The notes under the pieces were generated by a model. It saw only the letters and a program-made list of their open reading frames with translations. It did no database searches and had not been told where the DNA came from. A DNA stretch of 39,424 nucleotides from Microcaldota archaeon (GTDB lineage: Archaea > Micrarchaeota > Micrarchaeia > Micrarchaeales > Micrarchaeaceae), in contig JACWAL010000035.1 in NCBI GenBank assembly GCA_014874295.1, positions 1 through 39,424 on the forward strand, given 5' to 3'. The translations under genes were made by a program, and so were the position numbers. The first letter of the stretch is position 1. Each line of letters begins with the position of its first letter. This document shows positions 16,379-24,530 of the stretch, piece after piece.

Positions 16379-16921
16379 TCAGAAGAAATATTTGTCGAAG
16401 AGCCCGATCTCGACCGGTGCCCTCTCACCGTCGCTCGCGTGGATGAGGTTCCTGCACGCTCTCTTTTCTAGGTTGCCCTTCATTATCGAGTCGTCCGACC
16501 AGTCGCCCCTTATCGTCCCCTTGTCCGCGATGGAAGGGTCAGTCTTCCCCACGATGGTCCTCAGCCTGGAGACAGCGTCCTCGCCCTCGAGTTCGAACGC
16601 GATGATTTCCGTAGACGTCGCGGACGACCTGTTCCACCCGTTGAGCACCTTCCCGATGCCCATCGGGTCCTCGGTACCGAAGATCTTCGCAACGTTCTCC
16701 GGCATGCCAGCGTCCCCCATCGCCTTCAGCGTCTTCTCCCCCATCCCCCTGAGCTGCTGCTCCGAGTCCGGGTAGAGCTGTAAGGCGAGCTCCTGCGATA
16801 TCCTTCCCTTCCTCAGCTTCACGATCCTGAAGCCCTCTGACTCTATCCTCGCTATTATCTTCCCGACGAGCTTCTTCTCAAGCGCGTCCGGTTTCAGGAA
16901 TGCAAACGTCATCTCCGCCAT
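16379..16921 (-). CDS. ndk: Nucleoside diphosphate kinase
   Basis: A 180-residue enzyme from ATG 16921; the frame extends upstream but the typical start is M-x-E-M-TFAFLKPDA. It transfers the gamma-phosphate between nucleoside triphosphates and diphosphates through a phosphohistidine, here His161 in RNLIHASD. About 30 residues longer than the 150-residue norm, with extra sequence between about residues 55 and 95 (EKTLKAMGDAGMPENV), as in some archaeal NDKs. It lies 16 nt downstream of the Nudix gene, probably in one operon with Nudix and hjc. Confidence 0.93.
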   Translation of the reverse strand: MAEMTFAFLKPDALEKKLVGKIIARIESEGFRIVKLRKGRISQELALQLYPDSEQQLRGMGEKTLKAMGDAGMPENVAKIFGTEDPMGIGKVLNGWNRSSATSTEIIAFELEGEDAVSRLRTIVGKTDPSIADKGTIRGDWSDDSIMKGNLEKRACRNLIHASDGERAPVEIGLFDKYFF

Positions 16922-16937
16922 TGTCTCACCTGCGTGT

Positions 16938-17381
16938 TCACTCTTCGATATAGAACTTATTTTGTAGGTAGTTCTTAAGTAGCTTTTCGCTCGGGAGGTA
17001 CATCGGCCTCGGAAGGGCTTTAAGCCCGAACCACCCCCATTCGGTGATCTCATCGGGCTCCATGACCCTCGCCTTGCGGCTGAATTCCTCGGCGAGCATG
17101 CCGACCGTAACGAAGTGTGCTGTCTTGGTCATATCGTTGTTGACCGCGATGACCTTGGCAGAGCCGAGTCTGATACCCGTCTCTTCTATGACCTCGCGCT
17201 TGGCGCCCTCCTCGAACGTCTCGCCGAAGTGGAGCTTGCCGCCCGGCATTGTCCACTTGCCCGCGCCATTGAGCAAGCTGGACGCCTTCGTTGGATCGTC
17301 GTGCCTATGCCCTAGCAGGACCTTCCCGTCCCTGAGGAGCATGACTCCAAATCCCACACCAATCATTCTCTCATCAGCCAT
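16938..17381 (-). CDS. Nudix hydrolase
   Basis: A 147-residue Nudix protein. The complete Nudix box (G-x5-E-x7-REVxEExGI) lies at 48-70, beginning GKLHFGETFEEGAKRE. The N-terminus has VLLGHRHDD and GKWTMPGG. Such enzymes hydrolyse nucleoside diphosphate derivatives (8-oxo-dGTP, NDP-sugars and others); the substrate cannot be read from sequence. Its ATG overlaps the hjc stop (TAATG), so translation is probably coupled. Confidence 0.92.
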   Translation of the reverse strand: MADERMIGVGFGVMLLRDGKVLLGHRHDDPTKASSLLNGAGKWTMPGGKLHFGETFEEGAKREVIEETGIRLGSAKVIAVNNDMTKTAHFVTVGMLAEEFSRKARVMEPDEITEWGWFGLKALPRPMYLPSEKLLKNYLQNKFYIEE

Positions 17382-17791
17382 TATGCCGTCACATCCACTC
17401 GCTCCATTACCCAGGTGACTTCATCGAACTTCCTTCCTATCGAGAGCGCATTCCTCCTCGTTATTATGTAGCCCTTCTCTGTGGGAGCAAGCTCCTCAAG
17501 CTTGACGAACAGCCAGCCCGCGCCGTTGCTCCTCCAGGCTATGAAGGTATCCATCATCGTGTTGCTCTGCCAGCGCTTCAGGACATCGATCTTCTCCTTT
17601 TCGAAGGTTATGTTGCTCTTCTCCCACGCCTTGCACTCGAATGCCAGACCCTTTCCCTTCCTGACTGCGATTATGTCAGGGGTTATGGAATTGACTCCAG
17701 AACCAGCTGACCGCATGACTGAGTAGCCGTTGTTCTGCAGCATGAACATGAGTTCACGCTCGGTCCTCGCACCCTTCGAGTAGGTCCTCAT
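17381..17791 (-). CDS. hjc: Holliday junction resolvase Hjc
   Basis: A 136-residue archaeal resolvase from ATG 17791, preceded at 6 nt by GGTG; an ATG at 17800 is an alternative. It has KGARTERELMFML with the active-site Glu11, RSAGSG (27-32), TPDIIAV with Asp39, and FECKAWE with Glu52 and Lys54, together the nuclease core. It cuts four-way junctions during recombination. Located between argS and the Nudix gene. Confidence 0.92.
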   Translation of the reverse strand: MRTYSKGARTERELMFMLQNNGYSVMRSAGSGVNSITPDIIAVRKGKGLAFECKAWEKSNITFEKEKIDVLKRWQSNTMMDTFIAWRSNGAGWLFVKLEELAPTEKGYIITRRNALSIGRKFDEVTWVMERVDVTA

Positions 17792-17842
17792 GTGATGCAC
17801 CAGTCAGCGCTATTATCGCACGCAAACCTTAATAGGGGTTGT

Positions 17843-19723
17843 TTACATCCGCTCCAGGGTTCCTATCCCCAACAGAGACAGCGTGCCCCTCATCGCGTGC
17901 TTGAACGAATAGAGCAGTGCCACCCTGGCAATCCGCTCGTCCTTTCTCTCTGCCTTGAGCACAGGCGCCTTTTCATAGAACTTGCTGAACTGCGCCGCGA
18001 GGTTGCCGACATAATCCGTAAGCACGTTGCTCCTGTGCTCCGCGCATGCCTTCTCGGTGATAGCGCCGCATTTCGCTATCAGCTTCACGAGCGCGAACTC
18101 CTCGTCGCTGTTGAGTATGCCCAATGTCTCGTCCGCGGCCCTCGCGTAGTTTTCGCTCATGCCGGAGTTTTCTATTATGCGTGAGGCCCTGGCGTACATA
18201 TACTGGCAGTACGGCCCAGATATGCCCTCGAAGCTCAACGCGGTCTTCCACGAGAACACTATCTTCCTTTCTGGGGAGACGCGAAGCGTCTCGAACTTTA
18301 TGGCGGCCAGGGCAACCTCGTCCGCTACCTTCTCCTTCTCCTCCTCCGCAAGCTTGAGCCTGTCACTTATCAACTTGCCGGCCTTGTCCTTCGCCTCCGC
18401 AAGCAGCTCATCGGCAGTGTAGCCTTCCGTGCCCTTCCTTCCGGAGAAGCTGCCATCCTCCAGCTCGACCACGTTGTAGGCGAGGTGCAGTATGCCTTCG
18501 GACATCCTCCCCTTGCCCATCGCCTGGAAGGCGAGCTTCACTATGCCCTGCTCGTACGACTGCCTCATGTCTATGATGTTCACTGCCTTCAACACGTTGC
18601 CGTAGTCCATGCGCTTGCCTTCGCTGCCGGTCGTGTTGAGCGCCTTCCCGTTCGGCTGCCGGTCAATCAGCGCCCTGTAGAGGAACGGGTCCTCGATCAG
18701 TCCGAACTTCCACATGTGGAATGCGATGTCCTTCGCCGCATAGGTCGGGGCGCCATTGCTCCTCACGAGCACCTTGACGCTCTCCTTCAGGCCCTTGAAC
18801 TCGTCGGGCAGCTTTCCGGCCTTCTCGAAGTCCATTATGAGGCAGTTCTCATACTTGCCGCTGCTTTCCTTCCTGACCGCGCCAGTCTTCTCCAACGTAA
18901 TGAGCGCCTTCTCCAGAAGCCTTGAGCGCACGATGTCGCTCTCCCATATGAGCACGTCGTGGTATATTTTGTAGTCGTAGGCGGTTTTGTACTGCGCGAG
19001 GACGCACTTCTCGGTCATGTCCCTGCCCAGCTTTGCTTCGTACGTCCCGTCCTGCTCCATCGCCTCCATGAGCTTCGCGAGGTCTGCCTTCATGTCACGC
19101 GTCTCCATCGCCTTGTTTACATCTACGTAGAGCTCGCCCAGCCAGTGGTCATACTTCTTGTCTGCCTGGCTGCGCAGGTTCATTACGCCCCACAGCGCCT
19201 CAACCACCTGCAGGCCCATGTCGTCTATGTAGTCCTCCCTCTCAACTGAGTAGCCGCAAGCCACATAGAGGTTGGCGACCACGTCCCCTATGAGCGCGTT
19301 CCTGAGATGGCCTATGTGCCACGGCTTGTTTGGGTTCACGCTCGGGTATTCGATTATCACCTTGTCGCTATTGCCTGCGTCAGATGCCGCAATGGCTTCG
19401 CACTTAGAGAGCGCTTCCTCTATGACGCCCTTCGAGAAGGCGCCGCGGTCAAGGTAGAAGTTTACGAATCCGTTCTCTGCCTTGATCTCTTTGACAAAAT
19501 CAGGCTTCGTGATAGATCTGCAGAGCTGCTCAGCTATCGTTTTGGGGTTCGCGCCCTTCTGCTTTGCGATCTTGAATGCAACCGAGCATGCGACGTCGCC
19601 GAAGCCCTTCTCCGGCATGGTTATGTCATTCTCGAGACTCTCTGTCTCGAACCCGTTCTTGACCAGGGCCTCTGATACGCTGTCCCTGACCTCAGACATG
19701 ACCCTGCTGTAGAATGTCGCCAC
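17843..19723 (-). CDS. argS: Arginyl-tRNA synthetase
   Basis: A 626-residue class I synthetase that charges tRNA-Arg. Seen: N-terminal Add1 domain (GFGDVACSVAFKIAK), PNKPWHIGHLRNA with HIGH at 136-139, YIDDMG, and a degenerate KMSK site near GKRMDYG; the C-terminal anticodon-binding domain is Ala-rich and ends LSLLGIGTLERM. Full length. It starts 4 nt after the stop of the NAD(P)HX dehydratase gene, forming a minus-strand pair. Confidence 0.96.
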   Translation of the reverse strand: MATFYSRVMSEVRDSVSEALVKNGFETESLENDITMPEKGFGDVACSVAFKIAKQKGANPKTIAEQLCRSITKPDFVKEIKAENGFVNFYLDRGAFSKGVIEEALSKCEAIAASDAGNSDKVIIEYPSVNPNKPWHIGHLRNALIGDVVANLYVACGYSVEREDYIDDMGLQVVEALWGVMNLRSQADKKYDHWLGELYVDVNKAMETRDMKADLAKLMEAMEQDGTYEAKLGRDMTEKCVLAQYKTAYDYKIYHDVLIWESDIVRSRLLEKALITLEKTGAVRKESSGKYENCLIMDFEKAGKLPDEFKGLKESVKVLVRSNGAPTYAAKDIAFHMWKFGLIEDPFLYRALIDRQPNGKALNTTGSEGKRMDYGNVLKAVNIIDMRQSYEQGIVKLAFQAMGKGRMSEGILHLAYNVVELEDGSFSGRKGTEGYTADELLAEAKDKAGKLISDRLKLAEEEKEKVADEVALAAIKFETLRVSPERKIVFSWKTALSFEGISGPYCQYMYARASRIIENSGMSENYARAADETLGILNSDEEFALVKLIAKCGAITEKACAEHRSNVLTDYVGNLAAQFSKFYEKAPVLKAERKDERIARVALLYSFKHAMRGTLSLLGIGTLERM

Positions 19724-19727
19724 GCTG

Positions 19728-20618
19728 TCACCTGTCGAACCTCTTCAGGAATGAGGGAATCGCATCTATTAAATCTGTCGCTATGACGTGGTTGCCCATC
19801 CTTGCGTGGAGCATGTCACCGATCATCGAGTGCGCGGTAACTCCGGCAACGGCGCTCTCGAAGGCATTGCCATGCATCGCGGCGTAAGCGGCTATCATGC
19901 CGACGAGCACGTCGCCGGTCCCCATCGTGGCAAGCGCCGGCGTTTTCGCTCTGTTCACTCTTATCGAAGCGCCGTTCGTCACTATGGTCTCATGACCTTT
20001 GAGCACCAGGGTGCAGTCGTACCTCTCGGAAAACTCGACGGCCTTATCCATTCTGTCATCCAATTCATCCGATACCCTGTAGCCGAGGGAAGCGAACTCG
20101 CCCGAGTGTGGAGTGAGCACGATATTTGTGGAAAGCCTTGCGCTTTTCTCGATTGCTGCCTTCAGCGCGCCTCCGTCAATTATTGCAATGTTGCCGCATT
20201 CGAGCTCTGTCTCGATGACGCTCCTCATCGATCTGTAAAGCGGACCGCGCGGTTCCGTTCCAGGGCCAACCACAAGGACGTTGTGCCTTATTGACGCGAT
20301 TTTCTTGAGCAGCGATGCGGTGCTGGACGAGGCGGCGAACGACCTGACGACCAGGTTCGGCGACATCTTCTTCTCTATTCCCTCTATGGCCTTTTCGACC
20401 AGCAGGCTCACGTACCCCGTACCTGTCCTTAGCGATGACAGCGCGGCGTTCGCCGCGAAGGAAGAAAGCACTGGGGCACCCGTGTAAGTCTTCCCGCCAC
20501 CGAGCACGAGCACTGCGCCGTTACTGTACTTGTTCGAGTGCATGTCCCTCGGCTCGGCCGCCCTTTTTATGTCGGCGACTGTCGTGAAAAGACCGCCCCT
20601 TTTTGCCGCCTTTGCCAT
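19728..20618 (-). CDS. nnrD: ADP-dependent NAD(P)H-hydrate dehydratase
   Basis: A 296-residue enzyme of the YjeF C-terminal (carbohydrate kinase-like) family, which repairs hydrated NAD(P)H. Motifs: NGAVLVLGGG, TPHSGEF (169-175), LKGHETIV and the catalytic MGTGDVLVGM (GTGD at 233-236). The NnrE epimerase half is not fused. The ATG at 20618 is preferred; ATG 20654 would give 12 more residues. Confidence 0.9.
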   Translation of the reverse strand: MAKAAKRGGLFTTVADIKRAAEPRDMHSNKYSNGAVLVLGGGKTYTGAPVLSSFAANAALSSLRTGTGYVSLLVEKAIEGIEKKMSPNLVVRSFAASSSTASLLKKIASIRHNVLVVGPGTEPRGPLYRSMRSVIETELECGNIAIIDGGALKAAIEKSARLSTNIVLTPHSGEFASLGYRVSDELDDRMDKAVEFSERYDCTLVLKGHETIVTNGASIRVNRAKTPALATMGTGDVLVGMIAAYAAMHGNAFESAVAGVTAHSMIGDMLHARMGNHVIATDLIDAIPSFLKRFDR

Positions 20619-20739
20619 GCGCAAAAACCTTATAAGCCTTCTATGCGCTATCATTACTGTATAAAGTTATAAGTGTGGTGGTTGGATCTCGAAGGTTTAC
20701 AAGAAGGACAACAAGCTCGTCATTGTTGTCCCGTACGAC

Positions 20740-21537
20740 GTGGTGTCGACGTTGAGCATAAAGGAGGGTGATGACGTCGACTTCCTCAAGTACAACGACA
20801 GCACTTATATATTCGCGAAGAAGAGCGATCTTGTCAACGCGCTGACGGGCAACAAGCAGGCCGCAGCAGCGACGGCTCCTTCCCATGAGCGCCCAAGAGA
20901 GAAGATAAGCGCGGAGGAGCTAGAGGTCCTCAAGAAGCTCGACACAGTCAGATACAGCAACCGTACGAAGGAGAACGTGCGCAAACTGCTCGACTCACGC
21001 GAGAACGCGATACTGCAGGGCCTGCTGAAGCGCAAGGCAGTGACACTCTTCAAGAAGGAAGATGAAAGCGAGTACAGGTATGGGATATCGAAGGAGATAT
21101 ACAACGAATTCCTGTTCGGCAAGCGCGGCGCGGGCAAGCCGAACATAGTCGAACCGGAGCAGCATGCCACAAAGGGGTGGATGGTAAAGCTCAAGGAGCA
21201 GAACAAGTACTCCGAAGAGCTGGAGACAAACGGTTACCTTGTCATACTTACTGAGGCAGAGGCCACGACACTTTCAACGCTGCTGGAGGAAAGCATACGC
21301 CTCGGACTGGTCATAGGCACGAGGGCGTTCAACAAGAAGTACTACGTCGCGCTGAAGAGTTTTGTGGCGCAGAACGCCAACCCGGTGCTCAAGCTGATAG
21401 AGGGCAAGAGCATCGGAATAGCGGACATAGCAAAATCGCTCAAGGTCGAGGAGGACGCGGCGCGCGCGGTGCTTTACCTGCTGGCTGAAAGCGGTGACGT
21501 TACGGAAGTGAGAAGGGATGTCTTCAAGGCGGCGTGA
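20740..21537 (+). CDS. AbrB/SpoVT-type DNA-binding regulator with winged-helix C-terminus
   Basis: A 265-residue protein from the first canonical start (GTG 20740), but coding appearance extends upstream in frame to 20686 or 20665. The 18 extra codons (KVYKKDNKLVIVVPYDVV) supply the first strands of a swapped-hairpin AbrB domain that continues with LSIKEGDDVDFLKY. No ATG, GTG or TTG lies in that extension; ATC at 20686 sits 4-5 nt after GGTGG and about 20-25 nt after a TATA box. The middle (140-200) and end (IADIAKSLKVEEDAARAVL) look like helical, winged-helix modules. A transcription regulator is inferred. The radical SAM gene follows after 4 nt. Confidence 0.75.
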   Translation: MVSTLSIKEGDDVDFLKYNDSTYIFAKKSDLVNALTGNKQAAAATAPSHERPREKISAEELEVLKKLDTVRYSNRTKENVRKLLDSRENAILQGLLKRKAVTLFKKEDESEYRYGISKEIYNEFLFGKRGAGKPNIVEPEQHATKGWMVKLKEQNKYSEELETNGYLVILTEAEATTLSTLLEESIRLGLVIGTRAFNKKYYVALKSFVAQNANPVLKLIEGKSIGIADIAKSLKVEEDAARAVLYLLAESGDVTEVRRDVFKAA

Positions 21538-21541
21538 CCGC

Positions 21542-22387
21542 ATGGAGATAAAGGAGATTCAAGCGAAGCAGATAATCACGAGATCCAGGTTGCCCGATGC
21601 AGAGTATGTAGTGAACCCCTATACTGGCTGCGAGTTCGGCTGCCTCTACTGCTATGCGAGCTTCATGGGAAAGTTCGTCAACAAGGACATTGATGATTGG
21701 GGCCGTTATGTCTGCGCCAAGACCAACGCAGTGGAGCTGTTCAGGAGAGAGATCGTGAAGCTACACGGCACTTCCGACATATTCATGAGCTCGGTCACGG
21801 ACCCGTACCAGGGCGTAGAGGCGAAGTACAGACTGACGCGCGGCATACTTGAGGTGCTGGCCGAGACCAGATACAGGGGCCCTGTCGAGGTTCAGACGAA
21901 ATCCTCGATGGTGCTCCGAGACATCGATGTAATCAAATTAGTGCCCAACATTGAGGTGGGCATGACGGTCACTACCACTGACGACAGCTTGGGCAGGCTC
22001 CTGGAGACCGGGGCGACTTCGACGAGCATGCGAATAAGCGCCCTGAGAACGTTGAACGAGAGCGGCATACGCACCTATGCGTTCATCGGGCCGCTCCTTC
22101 CCACTTTCATGGAAAAGCCGGAAATGCTGGACAGGCTGTTCGCCAGCCTCGCAGACGCTGGGATTCGAAAGGTTTATGTCGAGCATATGAACCTAAGCCC
22201 TTATATAAAGGGGAGGCTGTTCAACGAACTAAAGGGACGCCCTGACCTGCTGGGGGCGTATGAAGAGGCCGATACTCCGGAGCGCAGGGCGCAGTTGGAC
22301 GGCATGGTGAATGGGTTTATAGGGCAATATGGCATGGAGCTGAAGCTCGGCAGCACCATATACCATGAGACGTTCAGGAGACGGTGA
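21542..22387 (+). CDS. Radical SAM protein, SPL family
   Basis: A 281-residue protein from ATG 21542, 4 nt after the previous stop. It carries the radical SAM cluster motif TGCEFGCLYCYA with Cys30, Cys34 and Cys37 (CxxxCxxC), preceded by NPYTG, and further blocks SSVTDPYQGVEAKYRLTR and FIGPLLP. These match the spore photoproduct lyase-like (SPL) radical SAM proteins of bacteria and archaea, whose substrates are mostly unknown. A DNA-repair role is only a guess. Confidence 0.88.
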   Translation: MEIKEIQAKQIITRSRLPDAEYVVNPYTGCEFGCLYCYASFMGKFVNKDIDDWGRYVCAKTNAVELFRREIVKLHGTSDIFMSSVTDPYQGVEAKYRLTRGILEVLAETRYRGPVEVQTKSSMVLRDIDVIKLVPNIEVGMTVTTTDDSLGRLLETGATSTSMRISALRTLNESGIRTYAFIGPLLPTFMEKPEMLDRLFASLADAGIRKVYVEHMNLSPYIKGRLFNELKGRPDLLGAYEEADTPERRAQLDGMVNGFIGQYGMELKLGSTIYHETFRRR

Positions 22388-22396
22388 CGACCAGGT

Positions 22397-22552
22397 TCAG
22401 AGGATGCTGAGCTTGTCCGCAACCATTACTATGATGGAGAAGGCCAGTATTACCGCGATTATTATCTTTGGGTTTATCATCGGCCCCTTCGTAGGCGCAT
22501 CATAGAAGCTCATGATGCCGGCCTGCGACTGCGGCGAATAAAGGTTTGCCAT
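22397..22552 (-). CDS. secG: Preprotein translocase subunit SecG/Sec61-beta
   Basis: A 51-residue protein. It has a short polar N-terminus (ANLYSPQSQAGIMSF), a conserved-looking GPMINPK stretch, then one C-terminal helix (IIIAVILAFSIIVMVADKLSIL). This is the layout of archaeal Sec61-beta (SecG), the small tail-anchored subunit of the SecYE channel. It converges with the radical SAM gene. Confidence 0.75.
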   Translation of the reverse strand: MANLYSPQSQAGIMSFYDAPTKGPMINPKIIIAVILAFSIIVMVADKLSIL

Positions 22553-22737
22553 CTCTCTTCACTGATTGGTTTTGTAACCCAAGGTTATTAAAGGCTAGCA
22601 ATCAAATCTGAGTCAGTGATATTCTGGGAGAGCAAACTGTCAATGTCCCGCCGCTGTATCCGAACAGGGCGGCTTCGGAAGCCTCTGACGGACAACCGAA
22701 GCCCGCGCCGAAGAGGCAACTACCCGATGAGCCTTCC

Positions 22738-23259
22738 GTGAAGCTCGAGGGCCCGCTGTTCTTCTGGATCGGATTCATAGTGGTGGCGCTGGTCGTGCAG
22801 CTGCTCGCCAAGGACGTGCTACTGGCCAGCGGCGCCACAGCCAGCGCGGTCAAGCTCGGGAACCTGCTGCTCAGCGTGTCTGGTTACATAATAAACCTGC
22901 CTGGTCTTCTCATCTTCCCATTCCTCGTGGCGATATGGATAGGCGAAAGGGTGAGCAAGTCCTCCACGGACATATCGAAGGCTTTCATGACCTCGCTGAT
23001 AAACGCGGCCTACGCCTCGCTGATCTACGCAATAAGCATATTCATAGTCTTCATGCTGCTGAACGTCAACACTCTTGACGCGCTGTTGAGCGCGGCGAGC
23101 GTGAACATGATAGTCTTCACGGTGCTGGTACCAGTGGGCATACTCTTCGTCTTCATGACGATATTCTCGCTGCTTGCGTTCGCCCAGAAGGACAAGATAA
23201 GTTTAAAGCCGCTGCGACGGGACCTTAACCGGCCGGAAGCCAGAGTAAGAAAACCTTAA
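22738..23259 (+). CDS. Four-helix membrane protein
   Basis: 173 residues from the first canonical start (GTG 22738). The coding look extends upstream in the same frame to 22612 (SDILGEQTVNVPPLYPN ...), giving about 215 residues with a Pro- and Asn-rich cytoplasmic stretch; no ATG, GTG or TTG lies in that extension, and a TATA-like TTATTAAAG sits 20-28 nt before the GTC at 22612. Four hydrophobic segments lie near 8-27, 45-66, 87-113 and 125-148 of the short form. No family recognised. Confidence 0.7.
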   Translation: MKLEGPLFFWIGFIVVALVVQLLAKDVLLASGATASAVKLGNLLLSVSGYIINLPGLLIFPFLVAIWIGERVSKSSTDISKAFMTSLINAAYASLIYAISIFIVFMLLNVNTLDALLSAASVNMIVFTVLVPVGILFVFMTIFSLLAFAQKDKISLKPLRRDLNRPEARVRKP

Positions 23260-23348
23260 CCTGCGGACGACTGATTAAATAAAGATAAGTTAAAATTTAA
23301 TCAAATCGATAGTTATTTAAATTTAAACGCATATATTTTAATGATTCT
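23260..23348 (+). promoter_or_regulatory. AT-rich fic promoter with inverted repeat
   Basis: A very AT-rich intergenic stretch. GATTAAAT (23273-23280) and ATTTAATC (23295-23302) form an 8-bp inverted repeat with a 14-nt spacer; a second symmetric ATTTAAATTT lies at about 23315-23325. ATATATTTTA precedes the ATG by about 10-18 nt. It could be an autoregulatory operator; this is inferred. Confidence 0.4.
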
Positions 23349-24521
23349 ATGGATGTCTCAGGGTTCAAAAGGCCTTCCGGGCGGCTGGTAAGGAACACAA
23401 GGCGCGATTATTATTCGTTCATCCCATCCAACCTGCCGGTAAAGTTCGAGAAAGATGACGAGTTCATAGATCTGCTTGCGGCTGCGAGCCAGAAGCTTGG
23501 CGAGCTTAACGGCTTGGGAAAGGCGCTGGACGAGACCTTGGGCAACGTGACGAGGAGGTTGATAATACCGTATCTCAGGAACGAGGCAGTTCTCAGCTCA
23601 AAGATAGAAGGCACACTGAGCACGCTGCAGGAGGTAATGGAGAACGAGATAGGGATAACCCCAAATAGCGAGGAATCCCGCGGTAACATGCGTGAAGTCA
23701 CAAACTACGCGATAGCCCAGGATGCTGGGATAGACATGATAAGGCATGGCAGGGAGATAAATGTGACCTTTGTGAAACGGCTCCATGCACTCCTGCTCAA
23801 GGGCGTGAGAGGGGAAGAGGCAGTTCCTGGGGAGATAAGGGCCCTCCAGAACTACATCTCGCGGCCCGGTCAGAAGATAAGCTCGGCCACATATGTGCCA
23901 CCGCCGCCGGAGAGAGTGGAGCGCCTGCTTGCATCATTGTTCTCTTATATGGACAGCAGCACTGAGCCGGTGCTTGTAAAACTGGGGATGATGCACTACC
24001 AGTTCGAAGCTATACATCCGTTTCTCGATGGCAATGGCAGGATAGGCAGGCTCCTTATGATACTCTACCTGATAAGGCAGCGTGCGCTTGAGTTGCCGCT
24101 GCTCTACATGAGCGAATATTTCGAGAGGAACAGGATGGAGTATTACTCCCTCCTGCTAGAAGTGAGCAGGAGCAGCGCATATCTCACATGGATGAAGTTC
24201 TTCCTCAATGGCGTCATAACCCAGTCAGACAGCATAATAAGGAAAACGAACGCGCTCCTCGTGTATCACGATGGCCTTGCCAAAAGGATAAAGAAAGAGG
24301 CGAGCAGTGCGAAGGCGTACGAGCTGTTCCTCATGCTCTTCTCAAATCCGATAACTGTGATACCTAGGGTTGCGGACAGGTTGGAAATCAGTTATCCCGC
24401 CGCAAAAAATGCGGTGGATGATCTTGTCAGGCTTGGCATACTGAAGCAGGGAGGCAAAGGGCATAAGGCGAAGGCGAGGATGTTTGTGGCCGACCGTATA
24501 CTTGACATTTTCAGGTCGTAA
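23349..24521 (+). CDS. Fic-domain AMP transferase (Fic/DOC family)
   Basis: A 390-residue protein with an N-terminal Fic_N-type region, the Fic core and a C-terminal winged helix. The Fic motif HPFLDGNGRIGR lies at 223-234 (catalytic His223). An upstream inhibitory-helix motif (SSKIEG, Ser83-x3-Glu87-Gly88) fits the class II self-inhibited Fic proteins. The end (LEISYPAAKNAVDDLVRLGI) looks like a winged-helix DNA-binding domain, suggesting autoregulation. Such proteins AMPylate other proteins and often act as toxins; no separate antitoxin gene is seen. Confidence 0.9.
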   Translation: MDVSGFKRPSGRLVRNTRRDYYSFIPSNLPVKFEKDDEFIDLLAAASQKLGELNGLGKALDETLGNVTRRLIIPYLRNEAVLSSKIEGTLSTLQEVMENEIGITPNSEESRGNMREVTNYAIAQDAGIDMIRHGREINVTFVKRLHALLLKGVRGEEAVPGEIRALQNYISRPGQKISSATYVPPPPERVERLLASLFSYMDSSTEPVLVKLGMMHYQFEAIHPFLDGNGRIGRLLMILYLIRQRALELPLLYMSEYFERNRMEYYSLLLEVSRSSAYLTWMKFFLNGVITQSDSIIRKTNALLVYHDGLAKRIKKEASSAKAYELFLMLFSNPITVIPRVADRLEISYPAAKNAVDDLVRLGILKQGGKGHKAKARMFVADRILDIFRS

Positions 24522-24530
24522 TTTCCCTTG

